Positions 1 to 11,752 of a DNA stretch of 64,000 bases are shown here, one piece after another; the stretch's first letter is position 1, and every line of letters begins with the position of its first letter. A program made the position numbers and the translations under genes. The notes beneath the pieces are model-generated. The model worked only from the letters and a program-made list of their open reading frames with translations, made no database searches and had not been told where the DNA came from. Location: the NCBI GenBank assembly GCA_019914945.1, contig CM034100.1, forward strand, positions 13,899,096 to 13,963,095, written 5' to 3'. Origin of the DNA: Typha latifolia (lineage: Eukaryota > Streptophyta > Magnoliopsida > Poales > Typhaceae).

Positions 1-1304
1 AAATCATAACACTCCTTTTCCAGTTTCATCAGGCCTGTTCCTTGCTTATAAATGTCAACAATTTCTGTGTAGCTTATCTTTTACTGTGTAGTTCGCAATT
101 CGAATTTGATGAATTAATGCAAAAGTCAAGCCTTTAAAATTGCCTAAACTTCTTTAGCAAAAAAGCATAGATCATTTTTTATGTAGAGCCATTGCCCATT
201 AGAACAGCTTGTCAAATACTCAAATTCCAGAATTTCAGGGTTACGAATAGTATAAACTATAAAATGCTAAGTTGCTAACAAAAATAATGATAGGATTACC
301 TGAAGTGGGTGAGAGAATATCCTCTGAAGACAACTTGAGTTCTTTTGGAGTTGATGTTCTTGTCTACCCATGTAGCCCAGGTTGTAAGAGCCTTCTTATA
401 AGCTTCCATGACCTTGAGAACAGGGTACACATAATTGCCTTCTTGATAGTAGTGTATTCTGCTTCCCATAGTTAAATGAAAAAAAGAATAGAAGCAGAGT
501 AAATTAATACTTCTGACGACCAAAAAAAAATTATGCAGGGTATAACATTTACAAACTGCAAGTTCCTTCCTGTAATTATGAGGACATAACCTAATTTGAA
601 GTGCATAACAAAGCATCAACAGTCCACATGGAAGAAATGTAATCATATGGTAATTAGAAAGAATAGTTATAGTACTATACTCACCCCTTTGATGTTTTCT
701 CATGAGTCCACCAGTGGCCTGTATTGAAAACTATGATATCAGCTTTACGATATGCTGAGGTTGTTTCATCCAATATATCCAACCTCAGTTTCTCATCTAG
801 TGATCCATTCACATTCTTAAAAAACTCTTTAACAATAAAAGGTGATCTCACAAAATCTACATAGCACTTATAATCCTGCATTGAGATTTATTGGATAATT
901 AATCAAACCAATATAATTTCCTAAATGAAAGCCTGTATAGTACGCAAAGTAAATCAGTACCTCGAATCTGAATGAGTAGTAGCCTCTTGTTTTAAATTGT
1001 TTCTTTCCTGATACCTCATAAACTCTTTTCTTGTTGCCAACACTATGACGAAGAATACAAACCAAAGATTCCCACATATTACGGTTTAGTGAATCACCAA
1101 CAAAAATAATCCTTTTGCCTCTTAGCCTTTCCAGAAAATCAGTTCCATTTAATCTGTCAGAAGCATAAAAGAAGAAAATTATTATTTGATTAACTAACAT
1201 TCAGGTGTTGAGAAATATGACATAGTAAAAGATAGCCAATAGAAAAAGAAAAGGATATAAATGATGCCTTCCCTCAATTCCAATTGCTACCAGAATAAAG
1301 AAAC

Positions 1305-1356
<52 letters not shown>

Positions 1357-3253
1357 GTTTGTGTGTCACCACTCTGTTGTTCTCATTGCCTAAAAGTTAA
1401 TTTATTAATAGTCTGGCAGCAATGTTCTTCTTATCAACTTTAAGAAATAATCAAAATGGTTGACGCTTACATTGAGATATTGCTATTAAGCTTCATTGAT
1501 AGGACAAGATGTCAGCCTTTAGGATGGTAAGGGGCACCACTAACTACAATATCACTTGGTGAAGACTTGACAAACTCTTTTCCAACTATTCGAATGAAAT
1601 ATGCATTTACATGAATATAGACAACAACTCGACAATATATTACGCCAATATCAGGACACAAAAGCCTGACTCCTTTCATTGGATAATGGTATTATTCTAT
1701 AATGTAGTTTAATCTTCATTCCAAACAGAAAAAAATCTAATATCTAATTATCAATCTATAAGACCAGCATTATTAGATATTGTACAAGCAAAAATATCAG
1801 AGCAGAAATTACCAGATCTAAAGAAAGAATATTTAATAAATTAAAAGGGGCATCAAGAAAATAGAGGCAAGGGTACACATTGTATTGAAAAGTCAAAACT
1901 AAGCTTGCTAGGATTGTGCTCTAGTGTCATGTGCAAGATCTATTTGGAGCTTGCAGCAAAACACATCTCTAAATATTCCAAATGTGATGTCAGATATAAT
2001 ATAATATCATTTGTACTTCTTTATTCCCTTCCCATGCAAAACAAAATTTGAACTGTGAATTCCTAAAAGAAATCCTAATCTATAGATGTTGACAAAGAAC
2101 TAATTGTGACACAAAAAGAATACTAGTTGCTTTAGGAGAGAACAAATTTGCAATAGCAAGGCCTGCTGCTATTGTATATCCCAATGCTGAGGTCTAAAAA
2201 GAAATACACCACATCTAATTCATGAATCTACATGGTATTGCAAGACTGAAACTATCAAAAGGAATTTTTAATGAAGAGAGAAAAATGATCCTGAATATGC
2301 AATCACCTTGGAATGTTGCAGCCATAAGGTTGCCATCTCCATTTCAAGAAATCGCGGTCAGGCCTCCCATTCTTATGACAGTTGAAATCAACATCTATAT
2401 ATGGGCACGAACCTGCAGGATAATAAGCATAATTTTTATCTCTCACCCATCTTCCATCAAATATATCACATTTCTGGGAGGGCTCTCCGTTTTCATTTGC
2501 TCCAGCTCCCGCCATTCTCGCCGTAAGGTTTGCTTCACTGCTGCTATGACTAAAGTTCTTTCTTTGTCCATATGATTGGTTCCTCTGATGATCTCCATCT
2601 CCATCCTTAGTCTCAAAGATCGTTGCTTTAGGTATGCCTCCTCCACGACCGGTAGTCTCATTTGAAGAAGAATTCCTTCCGTGAATCCTCTCTGATGGCA
2701 TTGTTTGTCCTCCGGAACTTCCAACGTCATCCCCTCCGCTGGGTTTGTTATCAAAATCCACTGAACTATTCGAGCCTTTAATCTCCTCAGTCCAATTCTC
2801 AGTACTGTTCTTTCCCAAATCTGATACTAATCCAGTAGATGAACTATTTGACGAAAGACTTCCATTTTTATCCCTTAAACCAAGTTCCCCATCATGGGCT
2901 TTCTCCAGAATCCCACCCGCAATCACCAAGTTGCTGGATCCATTCCCCCTACTAGTCAAATTACCCATCTCCCTTCCATCAAAAGGTCCTTTTGACGAAT
3001 TCCCATCATGGGCCTTCTCGAAATCGACTCCTCCTTCCTTGCTCGACGAAAAAGTTTCAATCTTTGGCGGTTTCAGGAACCAAGAGAAGAGAGCAGAAGA
3101 GTAGGCGCTCGCGGGAGCATCAATGGAGGAGAGTAGAAAGACGACGGAGAGAGAAGCTACCAAAAAGACACCGAAGCCAGAGACCACCTTGCGCTTAGAG
3201 GAGAGGGAAGAGAATGCGCGCTCGAAGGAGAGAGAAATCTTCCTCCAATCCAT
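1..3253 (-). CDS. Trichome birefringence-like (TBL) polysaccharide O-acetyltransferase, 3' end outside window
   Basis: Four exons are readable: 2307-3253, 961-1153, 685-875 and 300-458, with matching phases (496 codons to the last visible donor). The start at 3253 (MDWRK) precedes a single hydrophobic segment at about residues 26-44, the usual type II Golgi anchor; the open frame upstream to 3421 looks like 5' UTR. A Ser/Asn/Gly-rich linker with many N-x-S/T sites follows, then the PMR5/TBL N-terminal motif CDIFDGRWV and the GDS motif in [10 protein letters not shown]. Exon 3 carries NTGHWW and exon 4 YYQEG and FRGYS. The C-terminal DxxH exon is expected left of position 1. Family members O-acetylate cell-wall polysaccharides in the Golgi; the long N-terminus resembles TBR/TBL1/TBL2. 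The specific substrate cannot be told from sequence. Confidence 0.9.
1307..1354. repeat. (CT)n microsatellite
   Basis: An uninterrupted CT dinucleotide run of about 48 bp in intron 1 of the TBL gene. The open frame across it codes a Leu-Ser repeat and is not a gene. Confidence 0.95.
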
Positions 3254-3433
3254 TGCAGAGCTCGAAACCGACCATAGAGAGGAGAGGTACTTCGTCGCCT
3301 TCTCCTCCTCCTCCGGAGTAGTAGCAGTTCTTGCTTTTGTTTTGGTATCCTCGGAGAGCGTGAAAGTTGTAAACAGAGGCAGCGGTGTGTTGTTTGGGTT
3401 TGGGTGGGCTCTTTCTATCACGCGATGCCAGTA

Positions 3434-5830
3434 AGCAGTGGATGAGAGAGAGAGAGAGAGAGGGAGTTATCTCTATCGATGGTTTGAATAATTGAATGCA
3501 TTTCTTTTATTGAGGTCTTTTACAAGATTGCCACTAAACACTTCTTTAAAATATCATAATTGTTATTTGACTGTTTCATAAATGTATAACTGTGTTAGTT
3601 TTTAACTAAATATTCCTAACATATTATTGTTAAAGTTAATATATATATGTGAATTACTATTAATATTTTTTTTTCTTAAAATATTTATTAGTAATTTTTG
3701 AATTGCATAAGTTTTTTTTTCATTATACTCTGCTTTTTCTAAATTATATTAGGTAAAGTATTGGATAGTTCTACGAACTATTTTAAATAATTTATTTAAA
3801 TCAAAATATTTTTTAAGTAGTAAATTATTAAATAATTTATTTTATATTAATTATTTAGGATTAGATCTTTTCAGAAAATGATACCTATTAAATTATCTGT
3901 AATTAAATATCTTTAATATCTTTACTTTTTCTATTTCACTCTCAACCAAAAGTAAAGCAATCATCGTGCAACCCACGTGTCATTTTTCTTGAGAAAAAAA
4001 TATATTAAAAGGATAGAGGCATCTTATTTTTAAATGAGTAATGTTTTAGAGGGTGTATATATAATTATTCATTTTTTGTGTTAAATTAATTTTTTTTAAA
4101 GGCTTCTCCTCATTAATATCTAAAGTTAAAACCGTAACTAAAACACTTAATTAGTCATTTTTAAAATAAAATATTAATTTTATTAGCATTTTTATTAAAA
4201 CTACTTAGATAATACTTCATATTTCTTAACCTACGAAGATCTTATTTATAATAAATAGATATTTTAATAGTTAAATCTAGGTGTTGTATATTTTGATAAA
4301 TAAATTATAAATTATAAATTATAAAATAAAATTAATTTGGTCAAAAACTAGCGTGTCGGTGGAGTCAATTTTGTAACATATAATATAAATACAATAGAGA
4401 CGTCTCAATTATTGCAAGCGTACGTGTCTGAGACTATGGCGTTTTATTGTCTTATTAAGCATCTTCTTATTATGTTATAAATTGTTCTATAAGCTCGATT
4501 ATTTATTTTAATTATAAAATATATTTTTAATAAAAATATAAAAAGTTTTATAAATTAAAATAATATAGTAAGTAATTCCCAGAGCCATATAGAACCGCAA
4601 AAGGTAACGTAGATTCTCAAAATTTTACTTTAAATTTCTTTTATTAGTTTTTTTATGATAAAACACTTAACTCTTTAGTGTTTTATAAACTTTAGAATTA
4701 TTTAAGAGTAAAATATTAAATTAATCAACTTTTTATATAACCCATTTTAATATTAACTATTTAAGATGTAGTCTATTTGCGTAAATAAACTATAAAGGAT
4801 CAAGAACTCTCGCACTCTGCTCTTCGCAATCGCAGGGTAATTGTTTATTAATTAATTTGATAAAAATTTAACGGTTAAAATTTGTAAGGGTATAAAAGAA
4901 ATATAATAATTTTAAAAAATATTTTCCATTTAATAGGTAATTATTATTTTTAAAATATATCACCTTGAACATTATTTTTAAAAAATTATATTATCTTAAT
5001 AATTTATCAAGTAAAAAATAATTTAACGGGTAAAATTCATAACGGTATAATAGAAATACAATAAATTTAAAAGATATTCCGGTTCAATAGATAATTATTA
5101 TTTTTAAAATATATTATCTTACATATTATTTTTCAATAATTATATTATCTTAATAATTTATCAAGTAAAAGATATATATATCCTTAACTAGGAGTAATAC
5201 ATATATATCATAATAATAATAAGGGTATTAATATCTTTTTATAATTAATTTGATGAAAGTTTAATTAAATTTTATCTATTTAATTATTTTTTATTATTTG
5301 TATATATCTCTCGTTAGTTTAATATTAATTTAAATTAAATTTAATAACAGATGGAGATAGAGAATTATCTTTAAATTGAAGTCTATCTCCGAATAATCAA
5401 ATTTAAATAGTTTAATATTAAATAATATTTTCTATAATTAAGGTATAATCATACCTATCATAATCATATCTAATAGAGAGAGATTTTAACAAAAGAAAAA
5501 GAATATTTAATTCCCAAGTTAGCCACGTGTAATCAAATTTTCTTGCTAATATGTCCTTTTAACATAATTTGATTTTGGAACGGGTGCTGGGTGTAAAAAC
5601 TGACTGTTATAGCAGTTAGATTAAGATTATAAATTTTAGAGGGTACCAAAGTATATATATATATATATATATAAACTATAAAAGTACGAACTTATATTTG
5701 CGTTTCAGTCCAGGGCTAATACGCAAAACTACGACAAATTTATAGGGTTTTCGAAGTTCGCATCGCAACCGTTCGGCCTGTATATGCTCGTATCTCAACC
5801 GTCGACACCTATCGCCCTCCTACTTATTAT
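3434..5830. other. AT-rich intergenic region between divergent genes
   Basis: This is the spacer between the TBL gene (-) and the small gene starting at 6008 (+). A short GA run near 3445-3465 lies in the likely TBL 5' UTR or promoter. The rest is strongly AT-rich with no long open frame. It holds one diverged tandem duplication (listed separately) and an AT dinucleotide run near 5655-5672. Confidence 0.7.
4866..5172. repeat. Diverged tandem duplication, unit about 153 bp
   Basis: Two adjacent copies both begin aatttaacgg and both end in atcttaataatttatcaag. Shared blocks include taattattatttttaaaata. The copies start near 4868 and 5020 and differ at scattered positions, so the duplication is not recent. 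Confidence 0.75.
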
Positions 5831-6007
5831 AACAGGGAAGACCTCGCGTGTCTTCCGCCCCCTCTCTTGTGGATTCGAGAAGGGAAGAAAAGAGTAGCTT
5901 CTCCTCTCTAGTTTCCTACTTTGTAGCCACCCTTTCGCGTAATCTGTTCATTTGATTTGATTCGAATTCGATTTGATCGAGTGGGGTGAGATAGCTTATA
6001 CGCCGTC

Positions 6008-8023
6008 ATGGCGGGTGGGAATTTCCTCGGCAGAGTCGTCGGTTACCTCGTCAATGAGATCGTCGTTGAGGGCCTCGCCAACAAGTAAGTTTTCCCAAAT
6101 CGTAACTTTTTAACATCTAATTAGATACTTATGAGTTATGTCGATCAGGGGAACTCAATCATTTGGATTAGATATTCCTTCTTTAAGTACTTTTCTTTCG
6201 TTTTATGTTATGTTTTTGTTGTTGTTTTCGATGATCTGTTCGAGTAGTGATATGATTTGGTAACTTTTTTTTTTGGTCTTAGAAAAGGTCAAATTTTGCC
6301 TATGACCGTGTACTTTTCTGATTTTTTTGGGCTGCTTGTTTTGATTTCCGCTTCATAATCTGGTCATTGAGGATGATTTCGATTCCCAATGGACTCGTTC
6401 CCTTGAAGCCATATTGCTTGTTGTAATTGGTTGCCATGTTTAAGCCAACTTGCGGTGCTTTAGGTCGAAGTTGGTATACCGCAACTGTTACATACATTTA
6501 TTAGTCGTATTCTCCTCATTGATCTCTTTCTTGCCCCTATTTGGATCCAAAATTTGATAAGTTTGTACTTTGATTACTTGGTCACGTTAAATCGTGGGAT
6601 TTAGTAGCCCAATTGTTCGTCTTGATGAGAGAGAAATGCGTCATCACGTTTTAAACAGTGAAGAGAGATCATAGTTTCTATGCTTGCATTGGATAAAGAT
6701 AGTGACCCTTCACATTGGATGATGGCAAAACCAAAGACCATCTTATTGACTGAGTTGTGCCAGTTTAATTCTTCACTTTATTGTTTTGTTTCCATTGTTT
6801 TAGATTGTCAACAATATATTGAAATAGAGATTGAACTTTCAATCTTGTGAATTCGTTCCTATAAAGTTTGACCAGTTACAACATTACGTTGCTGACCTTC
6901 CCGAAAATTGTTTAGAATCTTTGGATTGCTATCTCGTGGGCAGACTATCTGATGATACCTTTTCTCTTAAGCTTGACAGTAATTTTACTTTGAGGTCACC
7001 TTGCACTTGTGTGCTGACCTTCCCACGGAATTTAGTTTTTGCTGGCTAATTATGTTTCTTGTTGGTTCTATATTTCCTCACTAGACTGTTAAAGTAGAAA
7101 CTCCCGTTTTGCTTTTGCTTATGTTGTTTGTTGATGATGATATTATTTTGGTATTTCCAATGCCTGTGAATGCTTTTTCCTGAATTATTCTGTTGTTGAC
7201 GTAAAATGTATGTGAATTTATCCAGCACATAAGATTATGTATTTATTATAGTGTACTCATTGTGGTATTTTTTTATAACAGCCCTTCATTTCAAAGGTTT
7301 GCTGTGAGAACATCAAAGGCTATAGAAGGGATTTCTTCTAAAGGTCACTTCCTTTCTTGTTCTTTTGGTTTTAGAGTACATTTTGCTGAAATCTCACTAA
7401 ATTTTTGCTGAACATGGGAATTCTTAAATTTTGGTGATGTTTCCTCTGCCATCATAAACTTGGCCAGTAGTGTATAAATTTTCAACTTTAGACTGCTTTT
7501 GATGTTTTTGGTATCAATCCAAGTTTGTAGCAATACTGTGTGTGGCCAAACTGATTAACAGGAGATAAATACATTTTCAACAGCCCAAACCTTATGAAGA
7601 AAAAACATGCTTTATTAATTTAGCAAGTGTACTCAGATAATTCATGTAATATATGGAATCACAAAATCTTAGCTCTTTCTAAGAACTATGATGTTGATTA
7701 TTTCCATTCCAGTTAGTGTTCAGTTTGGCATTATACTGCACGCTAACAATTTAACACCTAATTTTCTTTCATCTACAAAAGTAGGATGAGAATACTCTGC
7801 AGATGATTATATACTCATTATGTATTTTTATGTTTACAGCTGCCCGGGCAAAAGAAGAACTAACAGAGCAATTGAAGGATGCTTCCAGAAATGTTGATGT
7901 AAGAGGGTTCTTTTGATAGTTTTCCTTGTCTTCTAGTCCATTAGTATAATTGATAAGGACGTAAAAGATGTTAATCTCTAACTTCTTTTTATTGTGTTGT
8001 TGATACAGTCCTTCAAAAGGTAA
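6008..8023 (+). CDS. Small conserved plant protein of unknown function (70 aa)
   Basis: Four exons, 6008-6084, 7282-7343, 7840-7898 and 8009-8023, join in phase and encode 70 residues beginning MAGGNFLGRVVGYLVNE and ending SFKR. Exon 1 is GC-rich and follows a pyrimidine-rich leader. The product has a hydrophobic-amphipathic N-terminus, a central SFQRFAVRTS block, and a charged, probably helical tail rich in Lys, Glu and Ala. I recall short plant proteins of this layout, always unnamed, and assign no function. Each intron has a GT donor and AG acceptor. The final exon holds only four codons before TAA; splicing past AGG to a later exon is possible but not needed. Confidence 0.75.
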
Positions 8024-10057
8024 CAATGGCCTTCTTGGATCTTCTGCTGATTTATAGTTCCAGTGTACCATGGATTTTGGAAGCCAGTGAGTCAGACATG
8101 AATGTCCTGTTTATATGTGATTTTTCGAAGTTATGTTATATGAATAATGTGCCGAACTTAGAACTTGAGATTGTAAATACATTTTGTAACATGGCAGAGC
8201 CACTTGGCTAATTAGTTGTGTATGAGATTATGGGTGGCATTTGATTGGTGCTTAAAGAATACTGGTGAATTAAGTTTTTCTTAAATATATTTTATAATTA
8301 AATACTTATTTATATATACTATAGTTAAATCTTGAATAAAGTAAGTTATATGAAAAGTTACGCATAAATTTTTATTACATGTGTTTTTTAAGCAAATATT
8401 TTACTATAGTTAACATAGCTATTCACAGTTTGATAATCAAACATAAATTACTATATAAACTTATTTAACATAATAATTATATTTTGTAATAAAATATAAG
8501 TAAAGTTATAGATATATATTTTTTATTTAAGTGGTGTTGAAGTTTTCTCTAACCACAAACTAAATTTATATTGGGAAGGTGATAACAATTTTTCCTTTTC
8601 TTGTTTTCTCCTGTTTCATAGCAAGCATGACATTCATCTACTATGTGCTGACGGCTTGTCTTTCCTTTTGTAACTCTATTGTACTTTTGCCATTTAATTC
8701 CAGCTTCTGCATCACAATGAAACCAGGGAGTGGTTTGATATCCTCTTTCTGCTGACCAAAGTTTTTATTACATAATTTTTGGTTTGAGCTGAAAGCTTGT
8801 ACTTCTGAAATCAAGTTAGATTAGAATGCCACCATTGCCAAATTAAATTGAATGCCACTAGATGAATTCTGATGCAGGTAAGCCTTTGATACTGAGATAT
8901 TATTATGATATTACTAGACACTGCGGTTAAATCATAACTGAATTAAGAAAAAAAACTTAAAAACACTTTTATTTCAAGTATAAACAAAATCACCCCATTT
9001 TGTGGATCTATCAGAGGATTAGTTACACCTAAACAATTATTATTTATTCTTATATATTTATTTGTTTATTGTGACACTTTGAATCACCTTTGATGGTGTA
9101 AATGGAAAAACTGGTTATTTTAATTTTTAATTTTTAATTTTTTTACTCTTTATTTTCTCTACAAGTAAAATGGCACCTGCATTTGGAAAAATTTTTTACC
9201 AAAAAAGTCCAAGAACTAATGAAAATGCTTTGCTTATATTCTAAAAATTTGAGTGCGAATATATGTCGTTGTTGTTAGGGGTGGCAAAAATTTATGTGAC
9301 CAAGAATGAACCCGTCTTAAATAGATTTATATTTATCTTAATTGGGTTTGAGTCATATATTATTTCAATATGTTTAATCCATTTATGATTAGCTTACCAA
9401 TTCATTTTCGACAAAATAATTTATTTATAACTTGACTAACATATTTATGATCCCATTAATCAGTTTATTCTCAAAATTTTGTTTATAATTTGGTTAATTT
9501 ATATAAAGTTTAATATCTTATGTTTATGACCCTTGTTTAATAAATAAATTATTATTTATATTCGTGTTTAGAATTCTAACTCGTTTAATAAATGTGTCAT
9601 AATATTGGTGAACCTAACTAACTTGACCCGGAAACCAAGGATTGATAAGATGCAAGATGATTAATTTTTGGAGAATGTTTGTAATCTATTTGTAAACCTA
9701 AATGAAATATACAATAGTTTAGGGGTCTCTGTGTAGTTATACCTTCTAGTTATTCCGTAAATATGAAACGAGAGATTATAGTCGGATCTATTCCCACTAT
9801 CTAAACGAAACGGGTTTATGAAATTCTTTGACCCGTTAACGCGACATGTTCAATTTGGCTAAACTCCGACCCGACCAGGCCGCCTCTTGCGTGAGAGGAA
9901 AGGGTTTAAGTCCTTCAAAGATTGTCTAAATGTCTGCTTGCAGGAACTTACTACGTCCGACTACTTGGCATCCTCTGACTTGCTGACAAGTCATGCACCA
10001 ACGTTTTGTTAAGAACTTGTTTCTCCTCTTCTCTTCACGCTTCACTGTTCTACTCTG
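8024..10057. other. 3' flank and intergenic region, with likely transposon remnants
   Basis: This contains the probable 3' UTR of the small gene, AT-rich DNA, and from about 9278 a stretch opening TAGGGGTGGCAAAA with repeated 'cccg' and 'gacccg' words. That pattern is typical of decayed plant hAT-type elements. I found no matching right end or target-site duplication. No gene is seen here. Confidence 0.5.
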
Positions 10058-11708
10058 ATGCTGCGCCTCCGTCTCGGAGCCATGGCGATGCCGCTCTCCT
10101 CTTCTTCGACAGCGTTCCGAAATCCTAACCCTACTTTCTTCTTTCAAAACCCTAACCCTAGCTCCCATGGGGCCTTATTCTGCGGCGCCGCGTTCCCCAG
10201 CCGCACCTTCGCCTTCAACGGCTCCCTCCGCTGCGTCGCCTCTGTCGCCGCCTCAGATCGCATCAAAGTCCAAAACCCGATCGTTGAGATGGATGGTGAT
10301 CTCTCAAACCCTATTCTTTCGTCTCTCTCTTTTCTCAATCAAATGAGACTGTCGTTTCTGCAGGTGATGAGATGACGAGGGTCATTTGGAAGATGATAAA
10401 GGATAAGGTGGGATTTTTATGTTTCTTTTAGTCTCACGAGTATCAATATTTGATTTTTTTTGTTATTTCTGATAATTGCAGCTTATATATCCATATTTAG
10501 ACTTGGATGTTAAGTATTTTGATTTGGGGCTTTTGAATCGAGATGCTACTGATGACAGGGTTACTGTTGAGAGTGCGGAGGCTACCCTCAAGTAAGCGTT
10601 TTGGCTTCTAATGTTTCGTGTTGTAGATTGGGTCAAATAACATTTTGGTTTATTTTCTCACCCAATTTGTTTGAATGCTCTTGCATTTGAACTATTTAAA
10701 CAAGGATGTGTCTTCGTTCAGCCATTTTATTATTACTGCAATTTCATGTTGAAAAGCTTAAAATGAGGCTACTGTTATAGGACTTCTTTTTTTCTTTTCT
10801 TTTTCTAATTCTTAGTATTTTCTTTTTCAAACATAAGATGGATATTACCAAATCCAATCACTGTTTTGACTTTTTTTTAACTCTTGTGCAAAGACCCTTG
10901 CGATCTAAAGTTTTCCTGGTCAGGAGCTCAATAACAACTGTTAAATGGTTGATATTATATTAGAAAGTGTCTGCTCTAACTTGCCAAATACTTAGAGATC
11001 CCTTTCAACTTTGAATTTTGTGTCACATCTAAGGCTAATTTCAGCAATATGAGTTCACTCTACTTTTTGGAGTTTTTTCTATGTTCATATCTTCTTTTTT
11101 ATGGTCTATCATCATTGTAACATGTTGCTTAATGTTTCTAGATTGAGCTAAATACAATTTCTTCTAACAGTAATAAAAGGCCATGCGGCAGTATGCCAAC
11201 GGGGAGCTAGATACAATTGCTTAATGCCTCAGCCTTCATCACTTAGTTGTTATCTTTCCGTGGATACAAAATTACATCCTGAGAAGTTAGGATTATGTAC
11301 TAGACACTGGAAAATCAAAAGAAAGGTACACTCCATGAGCGAGAGGCAAGTAAAACAATTATGGAATACTTTGGACTACATAGTAAATGTCCTGTCTAGG
11401 ATCTCGTCAAAAATGGTGGAACTCAACTGCTAGTGATCTGTTTGAGAAGGATCATTCGTGTAGTCCTTATTCTAATTGTTTTATCTGTTAAAGCACAATC
11501 CTATCAAGCATGTAGTAGCCATGTACTTTTCATTCTTTTGCTATATAATTATTATTTCATATTTCTATGTAAAGTGTCATTGTTGAAATACATAGCCACT
11601 TAATATCTTTTGGAACTTTGTTCTCTAAATTTATACTTCTCATCCCTTCTTTGCACAGGTATAATGTTGCTGTGAAGTGTGCGACTATAACTCCTGGTAG
11701 ACATAGGC

Positions 11709-11752
<44 letters not shown>

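Noticed and set aside
9278..9900. Complete hAT-like element
   Set aside because: A left-end-like TAGGGGTGGCAAAA is present, but I found no inverted right end or duplicated flank, so it is only noted as a likely remnant.
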